From contig NZ_CP022121.1 of NCBI RefSeq assembly GCF_002224645.1, forward strand, positions 1,556,501 through 1,620,500: a stretch of 64,000 bases of DNA, read 5' to 3'. Every line of letters starts with the position of its first letter. Position 1 is the first letter of the stretch. The stretch is from Dehalobacterium formicoaceticum (GTDB lineage: Bacteria; Bacillota; Dehalobacteriia; Dehalobacteriales; Dehalobacteriaceae). This document shows positions 1 through 8,688 of this stretch, piece by piece. The notes under the pieces were generated by a model. The model made no database searches, was not told where the DNA came from, and saw nothing but the letters and a program-made list of their open reading frames with translations. A program made the position numbers and the translations under genes.

Positions 1-152
1 AAAAGCTGTGCGAAAACATTAAGAAAACAGCGATTTGCGGATTGGGACAAACTGCGCCTAATCCGGTATTAAGTACCCTGAGATATTTCCGGGATGAATA
101 TGAAGAACACATTCAAAACAAACCATGCCGGGCAGGAGGTAACACGAAATGA
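1..152 (+). CDS. NuoF-like NADH-binding subunit, C-terminal end only
   Basis: The reading frame open from the window edge to TGA at 150-152 encodes about 49 residues containing [18 protein letters not shown]. This is the conserved end of the NuoF/HydB NADH:FMN subunit, just after its [4Fe-4S] cysteines. The second NuoF-like gene of this window (ending 11415) has nearly the same stretch, followed by an extra module that is absent here. The stop overlaps the ATG of the formate dehydrogenase gene (ATGA), so the two are translationally coupled. It is most likely the NAD(H)-linked subunit of a formate dehydrogenase complex. The bulk of the gene lies outside the window. Confidence 0.85.
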   Translation, partial: KLCENIKKTAICGLGQTAPNPVLSTLRYFRDEYEEHIQNKPCRAGGNTK

Positions 153-3100
153 TAAATTTTGTACTGAACGATAAAAGAGTTACAGCTGAGCCGGGAATGA
201 CGATTTTACAGGCAGCCGAAATGAACGGGGTAGATATTCCTCATTTATGTTATTTGGAAGGATGTTCCGACATCACTTCCTGCCGCATTTGCGTAGTGGA
301 AGTTGTGGGCGCAAGGAACTTAGTGCCTTCCTGCTCCACCCCGGTGGCGGAGGATATGGTTGTCTACAGCCATTCGGATGCTGTGGTCTCTGCCAGAAAA
401 GATCTGCTGGAATTAATGCTGGCCGACCACATTGGGGATTGCAAACCCCCTTGCCATCAGGCTTGTCCGGCCAATACGGAATGTCAAAGATATGTCAGAC
501 TAATTGCCAAAGGAAACTATCAGGAAGCATTAGAACTGAATAAGGAAGTCAACCCTTTTCCCGCCAGTATCGGACGGGTATGTCCCCATCCTTGTGAAGA
601 GGCCTGCCGCAGACAACTGGTGGAGGAACCCATCTCCATTGCCTCATTAAAGCGATTTGTGGCTGACATTGATTTAAATTCAGGAAATGTATTTTTGCCT
701 GAAATGAAACCGGCTACCGGCAAAAAGGTAGCGGTGATCGGCGGCGGCCCAGGCGGTCTTACCGCAGCTTTTTTCCTGGCCAAAGATGGCCATCAGGTGG
801 TAGTCTTCGAAGCCATGCCCAAAGCGGGGGGCATGCTGAGATACGGGATTCCGGAATACCGTCTGCCCAAGGCTGTGCTGGATCAGGAAATCAGCGTCAT
901 CGAAAAAATGGGTGTGGAGATCAAGTGTAATATCCGCATCGGACAAGATGTTCAGTTCACAGACTTAAGAGAGGACTATGATGCCGTATATGTAGCCATC
1001 GGCGCTTGGGCCAGTTCTCCTATGCGTTGTCAGGGTGAAAACCTGGAAGGTGTCATCGGCGGGATTGATTTCCTGGAAAAAGTAGCGACCCAAAACCCGG
1101 TTCAATTGGGTAAAAAGGTTGCCGTCGTAGGCGGCGGTAATACAGCCATGGATGCTTGCCGTACGGCAGTCCGCATGGGAGCGGAGGAAGTATATCTGCT
1201 CTATCGCCGAACCCGGTCTGAAATGCCGGCAGAGGAAATTGAAATCATTGAAGCGGAAGAAGAAGGCGTTATTTTTAAATACCTGGTCGCCCCTACGGAA
1301 ATCTTGGGCGCAGACGGTAAAGTAAAACAGATCAAACTGCAAAAGATGGAACTGGGAGAACCGGACGCCAGCGGCCGGAGAAAACCGGTGCCCATTCCTG
1401 GAGCAGAAGAAATTATCGATGTGGACAATGTCATCGCTGCTATTGGACAGCAGGTGGTGCCCACAGGTCTGGACGAGTTGGAATTGACCAAATGGAATAC
1501 GATCCAAGCGGACAAGAACACCTTTGCCACCAATTTGCCCGGTGTTTTTGCCGGGGGAGACGGGACCAATGAGGGACCGGGCATTGCCATTCAAGCCATC
1601 GGAGATGCCACCAAAGCGGCGCCTTTTATCACTCGTTACCTGAACGGTGAAGAGATCTCCTACCAAAAACCTTTCTGGGTGAAAAGAGATGATCTGACGT
1701 CAGAGGATTTTCTGGACCGGGAGAAAAAATATCGCTCTCACATGAAACACTTATCTCCGGAAGAGCGGAAAACGAATTTCAAGGAAATCGGTTTCGGATT
1801 CACGGAGGAGGATGCCAAGAAAGAAGCTGCCCGTTGTTTGGAATGCGGCTGTGAAAAGGTATTCGATTGTGAATTGCTGCAATATTCCAATGAATACCAG
1901 GTGGATGGCCGTCTCTACCATACAGAAAAGAAACCGACGCCTATTGACTACACTAATGAAATGTATGTCAGTGACCATAATAAATGTATCATGTGCCGCA
2001 AATGCGTAAAAATGTGCTCTGAATTGCAATGCACCAACGCTATCGGCTTTAGCCAGAGGAGCTCTGAAATTCATGTTTCACCGCCCTTTGATCAGACCTT
2101 AGACACCAGCCGTTGCGTTTCCTGCGGTAACTGTGTTAATGTTTGCCCCGTGGGTGCACTGTTGCCTAAGGATAACAATCATTTTCTCTTTAATACTACC
2201 AGAAAGGTACAGACCACCTGCGCCTATTGCGGAGTAGGGTGTCAATTCAACTTCCTGGTAAGCGGTAACAAAATTACCGGGGTAGAACCTGTTAAGGGGC
2301 CTGCCAATGACGGTTTGCTTTGCGTCAAAGGGCGCTTTGCTTATAATTTCATTGATCATCCTGATCGCCTGACTAAGCCCTTACTGAAAAAGGACGGCCA
2401 GTTTGTGGAGATTTCCTGGGATGAAGCTTATCAAACCATTATTGATAAAATTACTGAAATAAAAGGAAAGTATGGTCCGGATGTTTTCGGTGGTTTATCA
2501 TCTTCCCGAACCACCAACGAAGACAATTATATGGTCCAAAAGTTTATGCGAGGGATCATCGGAACCAACAATGTGGATAATTGTGCCCGTGTCTGACACG
2601 CTCCTACTGTGGCAGGTCTTGCCACTACATTAGGCAGCGGAGCAATGACCAACAGCATTGCTGAGGTACTGGATACAAATGTGATTTTCATCGTCGGTTC
2701 TAATACCACGGAAGCCCATCCGGTGATTGGCGCCAGGATTCGTCAGGCAAAACTCCGGGGAGCCAAAATCATCGTTGCTGATCCCCGCAGGATTGATTTG
2801 GTAGAAGATGCAGAGATCTTCCTGCAGATCAAACCGGGAACGAACATTGCCCTCTTGAACGGGATGATGCATGTGATCATCAAGGAAGGACTGCAAGATA
2901 AGGAATATATTGCTGCCAGAACGGAAGGATTTGAGGAACTGGAAAAAGCAGTTCAGGATTATCCGCCGGAAGTAGCAGCGGAAATTTGCGGTATTAAGGC
3001 GGAAGATATTGTTAAAGCCGCCAGAATGTACGCCCAAGCAGAAAAAGGAGCGATCTTCTACTGTCTGGGTATTACAGAGCATGTTTCCGGGACGAGAAAT

Positions 3101-4222
3101 GTGATGAGTATATCCAACTTGGCCATGCTCTGCGGAAATATCGGGATTGAATCCGGCGGGGTGAATCCTCTGCGCGGACAAAACAACGTGCAGGGTGCCT
3201 GCGACATGGGCGCATTACCGGGAGATTATCCCGGTTATCAGAAGGTAAACAATCCTGAAGTGAGGGCAAAATTTGAAGCCGGTTGGGGTGTAAAATTATC
3301 TGATCAACCTGGGCATACGGTAACGGAAATGTTCCCCTTGGCGGAAAAAGGCGATATTAAGTTTATGTATATCGTCGGTGAGAATAACGTGAAGACGGAT
3401 CCGGATATTCATCATGTGACCAGAGCCTTGAACAATTTAGATTTTCTGGTGGTGCAGGATATCTTCCTGACGGAAACAGCTCAGCTGGCCGATTTGGTTC
3501 TGCCGGCAGCCTCCTTTGCTGAAAAAGACGGCACCTTTACCAATACGGAACGCAGGGTTCAGAGGGTGCGAAAGGCGGTAGATCCACCAGGAGAGGCGAA
3601 GCCTGATTGGCAGATTATCATGGAATTGATGAATCGTATGGGTTACGAGAAAAAATATAGCCATACTTCAGAAATCATGGAGGAAATCGCTTCTCTGACA
3701 CCCAGTTTCGCCGGGATACGTTATGAGCGCCTTGATAAGAAGGGCATCCAATGGCCTTGCACAGGAGCCGACCACGAGGGTACCATGTGCTTGCATCAAG
3801 GCTCCTTTACCAGGGGCAAAGGCTTGTTCCAGCCCTCCCCTCATATCACAAGTGCGGAGCTGCCTGATGGAGAATACCCTTATACCCTGGTAACAGGCAG
3901 ACATCTCTATCATTACAATGATGCGGGTATGACCGGTAGGACGGAAGGCTTGGACAATATTGGAGGAGAGTCCTATATTGAGATTAACCCGGCCACCGCT
4001 GCCAAACATGGCTTAGCTCACGGAGATGATGTGATTGTGACCTCCCGCCGGGGAGAAATCAAAACCAAGGTGCGAGCCACGGATATCGTGGAAGAGGATG
4101 TGTTATTTATGACCTTCCATTATTCCGACGGTGCTGCTAATTATCTCACCAGCAACCACTTGGATCCCACCAGCAAGACGCCGGAATTCAAAGTGGCAGC
4201 CATCAGGATCGCAAAAGCGTAA
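149..4222 (+). CDS. fdhA: Selenocysteine formate dehydrogenase with internal GltD/NfnB-like module
   Basis: Predicted molybdenum or tungsten bis-pterin formate dehydrogenase (formate to CO2), 1357 residues when TGA 2594-2596 is read as selenocysteine 816. Domain order: plant-type [2Fe-2S] domain (Cys34, 45, 48, 62); a GltD/NfnB-like region with N-terminal cysteine clusters, an FAD Rossmann motif GGGPGG near residue 197 and a second NAD(P) motif [10 protein letters not shown] near 327; two [4Fe-4S] ferredoxin motifs near 613 and 657; the CAYCGVGC [4Fe-4S] motif near 691; then the molybdopterin domains. The sequence around the TGA (NCARV[11 protein letters not shown]) is the FdhA active-site context, and a SECIS-like hairpin follows. 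Start ATG overlaps the stop of the NuoF-like gene. The GltD insertion is not part of ordinary FdhF. Whether it binds NADPH or bifurcates electrons is inference. Confidence 0.93.
2594..2640 (+). other. Selenocysteine UGA codon and SECIS-like hairpin
   Basis: TGA at 2594-2596 lies inside an otherwise open frame. Downstream, GTGGCA (2609-2614) pairs with TGCCAC (2620-2625) around the loop GGTCT. The loop and its distance from the UGA resemble the bacterial fdhF SECIS, whose apical loop is AGGUCU and binds SelB. The organism must therefore carry selABC/selD elsewhere. Confidence 0.85.
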
Positions 4223-4248
4223 TTAGTACTATATCTATATAAGTGCAT

Positions 4249-4280
4249 GATAGCCCCTGTTTCAGAGAACAGGGGCTATC
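4249..4280 (+). terminator. Hairpin after fdhA
   Basis: A perfect 12-bp inverted repeat (GATAGCCCCTGT / ACAGGGGCTATC) with an 8-base loop, 27 bases after the fdhA stop. There is no immediate T-run, so termination efficiency is uncertain. Confidence 0.6.
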
Positions 4281-4300
4281 TGCCTCAAAAGTAGTTTTTC

Positions 4301-4351
4301 TGTCATTCTGAATAAGCAACATTAGATCCTTCCCTAACCCTCAGGATGACA
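4301..4351. repeat. Imperfect palindrome, possible small dispersed repeat
   Basis: TGTCATTCTGA (4301-4311) is matched in inverted orientation by TCAGGATGACA (4341-4351) with one mismatch, around the core AGATCCTTCC. The form resembles small palindromic repeats common between genes in Clostridia. Only one copy is seen here, so the assignment is tentative. Confidence 0.35.
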
Positions 4352-4436
4352 TATGAATTATGATCATTAATGAGTCTGATTATTGAAAAGTAAAAGGGAT
4401 CTGGATAGGAGACCAGGACATAAGGGGTGGATATTG

Positions 4437-4778
4437 ATGGAACAATATTTTGAAAAGATGCAGGAATATCTAAAAATGGAAACGGAAATTTCCTATGAGG
4501 AATTTGCCGCTTATTACGCCGATTTTATGGAGTATTTAAACAAAAATTATGGGGATATGGATCAGGAGACCCTGCTTAAAGGACGCTTTATCTGCTTAAT
4601 TCTTGAGGCCAACAGCCAGGAACGGAGTCGGCGCAAATCACCGGAAGCAAAAAAGTTCAGGAAAATGATGGAGAAAAGCAACTTCTGGGCGGGGGCCATT
4701 AAACATCGCTTATTGAATGAAGGCATGACCGCCGGTGAAATTGATGAAGCGCAAGAGGCTTTACACCGTGCTGAGTAA
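4437..4778 (+). CDS. Hypothetical protein, 113 aa
   Basis: No family recognised. A 113-residue, acidic, mainly helical protein (MEQYFEKMQEYLKMETEISYEEF...) with a basic patch around SQERSRRKSPEAKK. It has no signal peptide, membrane segment or metal motif. ATG 4437 is chosen because AAGGGGTGG ends about 7 bases before it; the frame is open upstream to a TTG at 4383 that lacks a ribosome site. A strong terminator follows directly, so this is probably a single-gene unit between the formate dehydrogenase genes and the IS element. Confidence 0.6.
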   Translation: MEQYFEKMQEYLKMETEISYEEFAAYYADFMEYLNKNYGDMDQETLLKGRFICLILEANSQERSRRKSPEAKKFRKMMEKSNFWAGAIKHRLLNEGMTAGEIDEAQEALHRAE

Positions 4779-4790
4779 TAATCTTAATAA

Positions 4791-4830
4791 AAGAAGGATC
4801 ACCAGATAAGTATCTAGTGATCCTTCTTTA
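4791..4830 (+). terminator. Rho-independent terminator
   Basis: AAGAAGGATCAC and GTGATCCTTCTT form a 12-bp stem followed by TATT. It lies 13 bases after the stop of the 113-aa gene. Confidence 0.85.
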
Positions 4831-4975
4831 TTAACAAATATTACCTCTCCCAGTGATAACAATGTTAATCATATTATCTCTTTGTTCGCAAAAAGAAGGA
4901 ATTAAGAAACTGATGATGAATATTTGTGAATGGTAAAATAAAGTGCAATGATTTTGGCAAACAATAGTGCAGTGA

Positions 4976-5001
4976 TTTTGGCAAATAAAAATACAACTTT
5001 T
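4976..5001 (+). repeat. IS21 left inverted repeat (26 bp)
   Basis: Begins TTTTGGCAAATA and ends TACAACTTTT. Positions 7595-7620 are its exact reverse complement. Confidence 0.93.
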
Positions 5002-5033
5002 CAATCCGTCAAGTAACATCACCTAGGAGAAGA

Positions 5034-6620
5034 ATGGTACAATCTTCCTTGGGGGTGACAGAAAGGATGACAGATTGGAAAATGTATAGTGAAATTCAAC
5101 AAAAGAAAAAAGAGGGTTTTAAAAAGACCCAGGCAGCTAGAAAACTAGGCATTAATTTCAGAACAGTAAACAAATATTGGGACATGCCACCGGATGAGTA
5201 CGCGCTTACTCTAGAGGATACCCGTACAAGATGCAAAAAAGGCGATATTTATGAGGAAGAGCTTGTCAGTTGGCTAAAAGATAATCCTGATATGTCTTCA
5301 GCGCAGCTTTATGACTGGCTCAAAGAGCGGCATGGTGACGCGAAGCTTTCTGACAGAACATTAAGACTTTATGTAGCGCATTTAAGAATAGAGTACAACA
5401 TTCCAAAGAGGGCAAATTTCAGACAATATGAAGCGCTAGAAGACCCGCCAATGGGCTATCAAGCGCAGGTAGATATGGGCCAGATATGGTTAAAAAAGGC
5501 TGACGGAAAACGAACACAAGTATACTGCTTTGCAATGGTGCTGTCTCACTCACGGTACAAGTTTGTATACTGGACTGACCGGCCCTTTACTACACAGATG
5601 TTTGTGAATGCTCATAACAAAGCATTTGCCTACTTTGGGGGCAAGCCAAAAGAGATTGTATATGATCAGGATAAAGTGCTGGCAGTATCTGAAAATAGTG
5701 GTGATATCATCTACACCGAAGGATTTCAGCATTATACAAGTATAATGAAATTTAAGGTTTATTTGTGTAAGGGTGCTGATCCAGAGACCAAAGGACGAGT
5801 CGAAGCCGTTGTGAAATATGCAAAATATAATTTTGCCAAGCATCGCATATTTGATAATATAGATGACTTTAACCAGCTTTGTCTTGCTTGGCTTGAAAGA
5901 ACAGGCAATGCAAAGGTTCATGAAATTACAAAAAAGATACCAGCAGAAGTGTTCGCCCTTGAAAAACAACACCTGATGCCGGTACCTGCATATAAAAACA
6001 TATCTTCCAGTAAAAGTTTACCTTATATCGTCAGAAAAGACAATACAGTTTTATATAAGTCCAACCGATATAGGGTTCCAAAGGGAACATATAAACCTGG
6101 TCTAAAAGTAAATTTACTAATCGACAAGGGCAGTATGGTAATTGCAGATGTGGAAACGGGTGAAATATACGCAAGACATAAGATATCTATTGACAAGGGT
6201 AAATTAATTTCAATAAACCATCAGGAGAGAGATTTAAATAATAAACAGGAACTGCTCTATCAAAAAGCTTTTAAATCTCTGCTCTATCTTGATGAGGCAA
6301 GAGTACTGCTTGATGCTATAAAGAAAGATAAACCACGGTATTTTAAAGACCAATTAGGCGTAATACTGAGGATATGTGAAGAGATACTTGATCCTTATGT
6401 CATAAGACAGGCACTACATTACTGTGTTGAGAAAAAACTTTGGTCAGCGGGTGACTTTAGGTCAAGTATGGAATATTTTAAGGAATTGCAACAGGAGCCA
6501 CATAAAGCATCACCATTGAAGATATCCCAAATACCGTCAAAATATAAGGGCAACAATCCTAAGGTAAGGGATATCAATGAATACAAGAGAGCAATGAAGG
6601 GATGTGTGGCTGATGATTAA
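5034..6620 (+). CDS. istA: IS21-family transposase IstA
   Basis: A 528-residue DDE transposase. The N-terminal helix-turn-helix (about residues 20-50, KKTQAARKLGINFRTVNKYW) binds the ends. The integrase core shows the acidic triad in context: the first Asp in QAQVDMGQ, the second in VYDQDKV, and Glu in KGRVEAVVKYAK. The C-terminal beta domain is present. ATG 5034 is preceded by AGGAG at about 5 bases. The stop overlaps istB by 8 bases, as is usual for translational coupling in this family. Length is normal and no disruption is seen. Confidence 0.93.
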   Translation: MVQSSLGVTERMTDWKMYSEIQQKKKEGFKKTQAARKLGINFRTVNKYWDMPPDEYALTLEDTRTRCKKGDIYEEELVSWLKDNPDMSSAQLYDWLKERHGDAKLSDRTLRLYVAHLRIEYNIPKRANFRQYEALEDPPMGYQAQVDMGQIWLKKADGKRTQVYCFAMVLSHSRYKFVYWTDRPFTTQMFVNAHNKAFAYFGGKPKEIVYDQDKVLAVSENSGDIIYTEGFQHYTSIMKFKVYLCKGADPETKGRVEAVVKYAKYNFAKHRIFDNIDDFNQLCLAWLERTGNAKVHEITKKIPAEVFALEKQHLMPVPAYKNISSSKSLPYIVRKDNTVLYKSNRYRVPKGTYKPGLKVNLLIDKGSMVIADVETGEIYARHKISIDKGKLISINHQERDLNNKQELLYQKAFKSLLYLDEARVLLDAIKKDKPRYFKDQLGVILRICEEILDPYVIRQALHYCVEKKLWSAGDFRSSMEYFKELQQEPHKASPLKISQIPSKYKGNNPKVRDINEYKRAMKGCVADD

Positions 6621-7365
6621 CATGAAAGATATAAAAGCGGACGCGTACAGCCTAGGTTTAATCAATACGAGGGACAGCATCGATAAACTCATAAAAGTCG
6701 CAGAAGAAAAGAATCAGACTTATACCGAGCTTATTTCAGCTGTATTAACAGGAGAACTAAAATATAGAGTAAACAGAGCAAAGGAGAAACGAATCAAGGA
6801 GGCTGGTTTCCCCTACATAAAAAAACTGGAAGATTTTGACGTCAGTTTTCAGTATTCGATTACCGAGAAACAACTAAAGCAACTTGCTGAGCTTAAGTGG
6901 ATTGAACAAATGTATAATCTAATATTTTTAGGCCCTCCGGGTGTTGGAAAGTCGCATCTTAGCATAGCATTGGCCTATAAGGCAGCACAGGAAGGTTATA
7001 AGGTAAGTTTCACCACTATGAGTAACCTGGTACAGATACTAAGGACCCAGGAGATATCCAGAAGAAGCAAAACTAAGATTAACAGGATATATAAGTCCAG
7101 TCTTGTTGTAATTGATGAAGTTGGGTACCTTCCGATAGAAAGAACGGATGCAAACCTTTTTTTTCAGTTAATATCAGATTTGCATGAGCAGGCATCTATA
7201 ATCATAACATCAAACAAAGGTTTTGAGGAATGGACAGAGTTTTTAGGAGATGCGGCATTAGCTACCGCAATCTTGGACAGACTTACGTACCGTTGCGATA
7301 TGATTTCACTAGAAGGAAAAAGTTATCGATTAGAACACAGAAGTTCATTCTTAGGCAAAAATTAA
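6613..7365 (+). CDS. istB: IS21-family helper ATPase IstB
   Basis: A 250-residue AAA+ ATPase related to DnaC that assists IstA in target selection. Walker A GPPGVGKSHL lies near residue 110 and Walker B VVIDEVGYLP near 170. Start ATG 6613 is preferred (AAGGGATG upstream); a GTG at 6604 and an ATG at 6622 are alternatives. It overlaps the istA stop. Complete and normal in length. Confidence 0.92.
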   Translation: MINMKDIKADAYSLGLINTRDSIDKLIKVAEEKNQTYTELISAVLTGELKYRVNRAKEKRIKEAGFPYIKKLEDFDVSFQYSITEKQLKQLAELKWIEQMYNLIFLGPPGVGKSHLSIALAYKAAQEGYKVSFTTMSNLVQILRTQEISRRSKTKINRIYKSSLVVIDEVGYLPIERTDANLFFQLISDLHEQASIIITSNKGFEEWTEFLGDAALATAILDRLTYRCDMISLEGKSYRLEHRSSFLGKN

Positions 7366-7594
7366 AACTAGTTATAGAACTAGCCTGGATTAGTACTTCG
7401 AGCCTATGCTGGCAGTCAAGGGCTGGCGTTAGCCAGGCGCAGCTTTACCCTTTACTGCCCCCGTATAATACCCTATTGTTAGTTGGTCTTGCAAAGCATG
7501 ACCAACTGCCTACCGGCGAGGGCGGGTATGGGCAGAGCCCATAAAAAGTGAATGTATACGCAAACCTGAAGGGAAAGAATAAACGGGCGGATAA
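7366..7594 (+). other. Noncoding, highly structured tail of the IS element
   Basis: About 230 bases between the istB stop and the right inverted repeat, richer in G+C than istAB. GGCAGTCAAGGG (7411-7422) pairs with CCCTTTACTGCC (about 7449-7460), with CTGGC-GTTA-GCCAG nested inside. A second hairpin is AGTTGGTC...GACCAACT (about 7480-7505). No convincing gene is present. IS21 elements usually end soon after istB, so this is extra material of unknown role. Confidence 0.5.
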
Positions 7595-7620
7595 AAAAGT
7601 TGTATTTTTATTTGCCAAAA
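7595..7620 (-). repeat. IS21 right inverted repeat (26 bp)
   Basis: Exact reverse complement of 4976-5001. It is followed by a degenerate outer repeat ending GTAACA at 7647 and then the ATATT target duplication. Confidence 0.93.
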
Positions 7621-7781
7621 AACATGCAAAAGTACTTGCCAGTAACAATATTATAAATTATAATCATATTATTAGGATTAACGTTAAATTCGCTTATAAG
7701 TAATCCATTATATGTAAAAGGAGGTTGAGGTGTCTGCTAATATGCCATTTTCAAGAGATTTTTTGAAAGGAGGAGCGTTAA

Positions 7782-8261
7782 ATGACAGAGTGTTGCCAGC
7801 AGCAGTCGTGGAGCATGGAAGAGGTGGAACAGATATTAGATGCTTATCAGGGACAATCTTCGGCCTTAATTGAGGTTTTGCACCAGGTGCAGCATGTGGT
7901 GGGATACCTGCCCAGAGAGATTCAGGTAAAGATTGCCAAGGCCCTCGATGTTTCCTTGGGTGAGGTTTATAGTGTGATTTCTTTCTATTCAAATTTTAAC
8001 ATTAAACCGAAGGGCAAACATCAGATCTGTGTTTGTAAGGGGACAGCCTGTTATGTGAAAGGATCGCCGGAAATTTTACAAAGATTAGAGAAAGAATTGG
8101 ACATCGAGGCGGGAGATACCACAGACGACGGTAAATATTCTCTGGAAGTGGTGCGTTGCCTGGGAGCATGCGGATTAGGACCGGTGATGACGGTGGATGG
8201 GAATGCCCATGGTTCTCTTAAACCGGAAAAAGCGGTAGCCATCCTGCAAAAATACAACTAA
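7782..8261 (+). CDS. hydC: NuoE-like [2Fe-2S] subunit of NAD-linked hydrogenase
   Basis: A 159-residue thioredoxin-fold protein of the NuoE/HydC family, which passes electrons between the NADH:FMN subunit and the rest of the complex. The four [2Fe-2S] ligands are in CVCKGTACYVKGS and VVRCLGACGLGP (C-x4-C ... C-x3-C). A helical N-terminal region precedes them, as in NuoE. AAAGGAGG sits 7-8 bases before ATG 7782. First gene of a four-gene cluster with the Trx-like ferredoxin, NuoF-GltD and HydA. Assignment to a hydrogenase rather than to the formate dehydrogenase rests on the adjacent hydA. Confidence 0.9.
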   Translation: MTECCQQQSWSMEEVEQILDAYQGQSSALIEVLHQVQHVVGYLPREIQVKIAKALDVSLGEVYSVISFYSNFNIKPKGKHQICVCKGTACYVKGSPEILQRLEKELDIEAGDTTDDGKYSLEVVRCLGACGLGPVMTVDGNAHGSLKPEKAVAILQKYN

Positions 8262-8292
8262 GGTCTGGGAACAATAGTTGGAGGTGAATCAG

Positions 8293-8649
8293 TTGTCCAA
8301 AATCACATCCCTTTTAGAATTGGTGGATATTAAGAAAGCTATGCTTGCTCAGATGAAAGAAAGTGACCGTACCAAAATTGTGGTGGGCATGGGTACCTGC
8401 GGTATATCTGCCGGGGCCAAAGAGACGGCAATAGCCCTGCAAAAGGAAATCGGCGAGCGTTCTTTGGACCACATTCAAATGTCCATTACCGGCTGTATCG
8501 GTCTTTGTGTCCAGGAGCCTTTGGTGGAGGTTCAGAAACCGGGGCGGGAAGCGGTGGTTTTTAAATTGGTGGATGAGGAACGAGCCCGGCAAATTATTGA
8601 ACAGTATGTGGTGAATGATCTCCTGAATGAGGACTGGATTGTAAAATGA
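8293..8649 (+). CDS. Thioredoxin-like [2Fe-2S] ferredoxin, detached HydB N-terminal domain
   Basis: A 118-residue protein like the N-terminal thioredoxin-like ferredoxin domain of HydB/HndB subunits. Ligand cysteines are in GMGTCGISAGAK and SITGCIGLCVQEP. TTG 8293 is chosen because TTGGAGGTG precedes it by 6 bases; the TTG at 8278 lies inside that ribosome site. In bifurcating hydrogenases such as Thermotoga HydB this domain is fused to NuoF, but here it is its own gene and the NuoF-like protein next door lacks it. It probably supplies a [2Fe-2S] relay to the complex. Confidence 0.87.
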   Translation: MSKITSLLELVDIKKAMLAQMKESDRTKIVVGMGTCGISAGAKETAIALQKEIGERSLDHIQMSITGCIGLCVQEPLVEVQKPGREAVVFKLVDEERARQIIEQYVVNDLLNEDWIVK

Positions 8650-8688
8650 TCCCGAAAAAAGAAGAACCAGTAAAGGGAGGGAGTGTTA

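Larger units (their letters stand above)
4925..7647 (+). mobile_element. Complete IS21-family insertion sequence
   Basis: A 2723-bp element with istA and istB. The inner ends carry a perfect 26-bp inverted repeat (4976-5001 and 7595-7620). The outer ends begin TGT and finish ACA, as expected for TG...CA termini, and are flanked by the 5-bp direct repeat ATATT (4920-4924 and 7648-7652). The left end also has a direct repeat of about 19 bp (4943-4961 and 4967-4985), the usual multiple transposase-binding sites of IS21 elements. Both genes are intact, so the copy may be active. It sits between the formate dehydrogenase and hydrogenase gene sets. Confidence 0.9.

Noticed and set aside
965-1666. 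A 233-codon open frame on the minus strand inside fdhA
   Set aside because: It is antisense to conserved FAD/NAD(P) motifs of fdhA, has no ribosome site and resembles no family; a shadow of the real gene.
2594-2596. TGA as a true stop splitting formate dehydrogenase into two genes
   Set aside because: The codon sits in the FdhA active-site context, with a SECIS-like hairpin with a GGTCT loop after it, and the downstream part has no ribosome site.
7730-7870. A GTG-started small ORF upstream of and overlapping the NuoE-like gene, with AAAAGGAGG before it
   Set aside because: Overlaps the real gene in another frame with no recognisable content; the upstream ribosome-like site may only be chance or a leader remnant.
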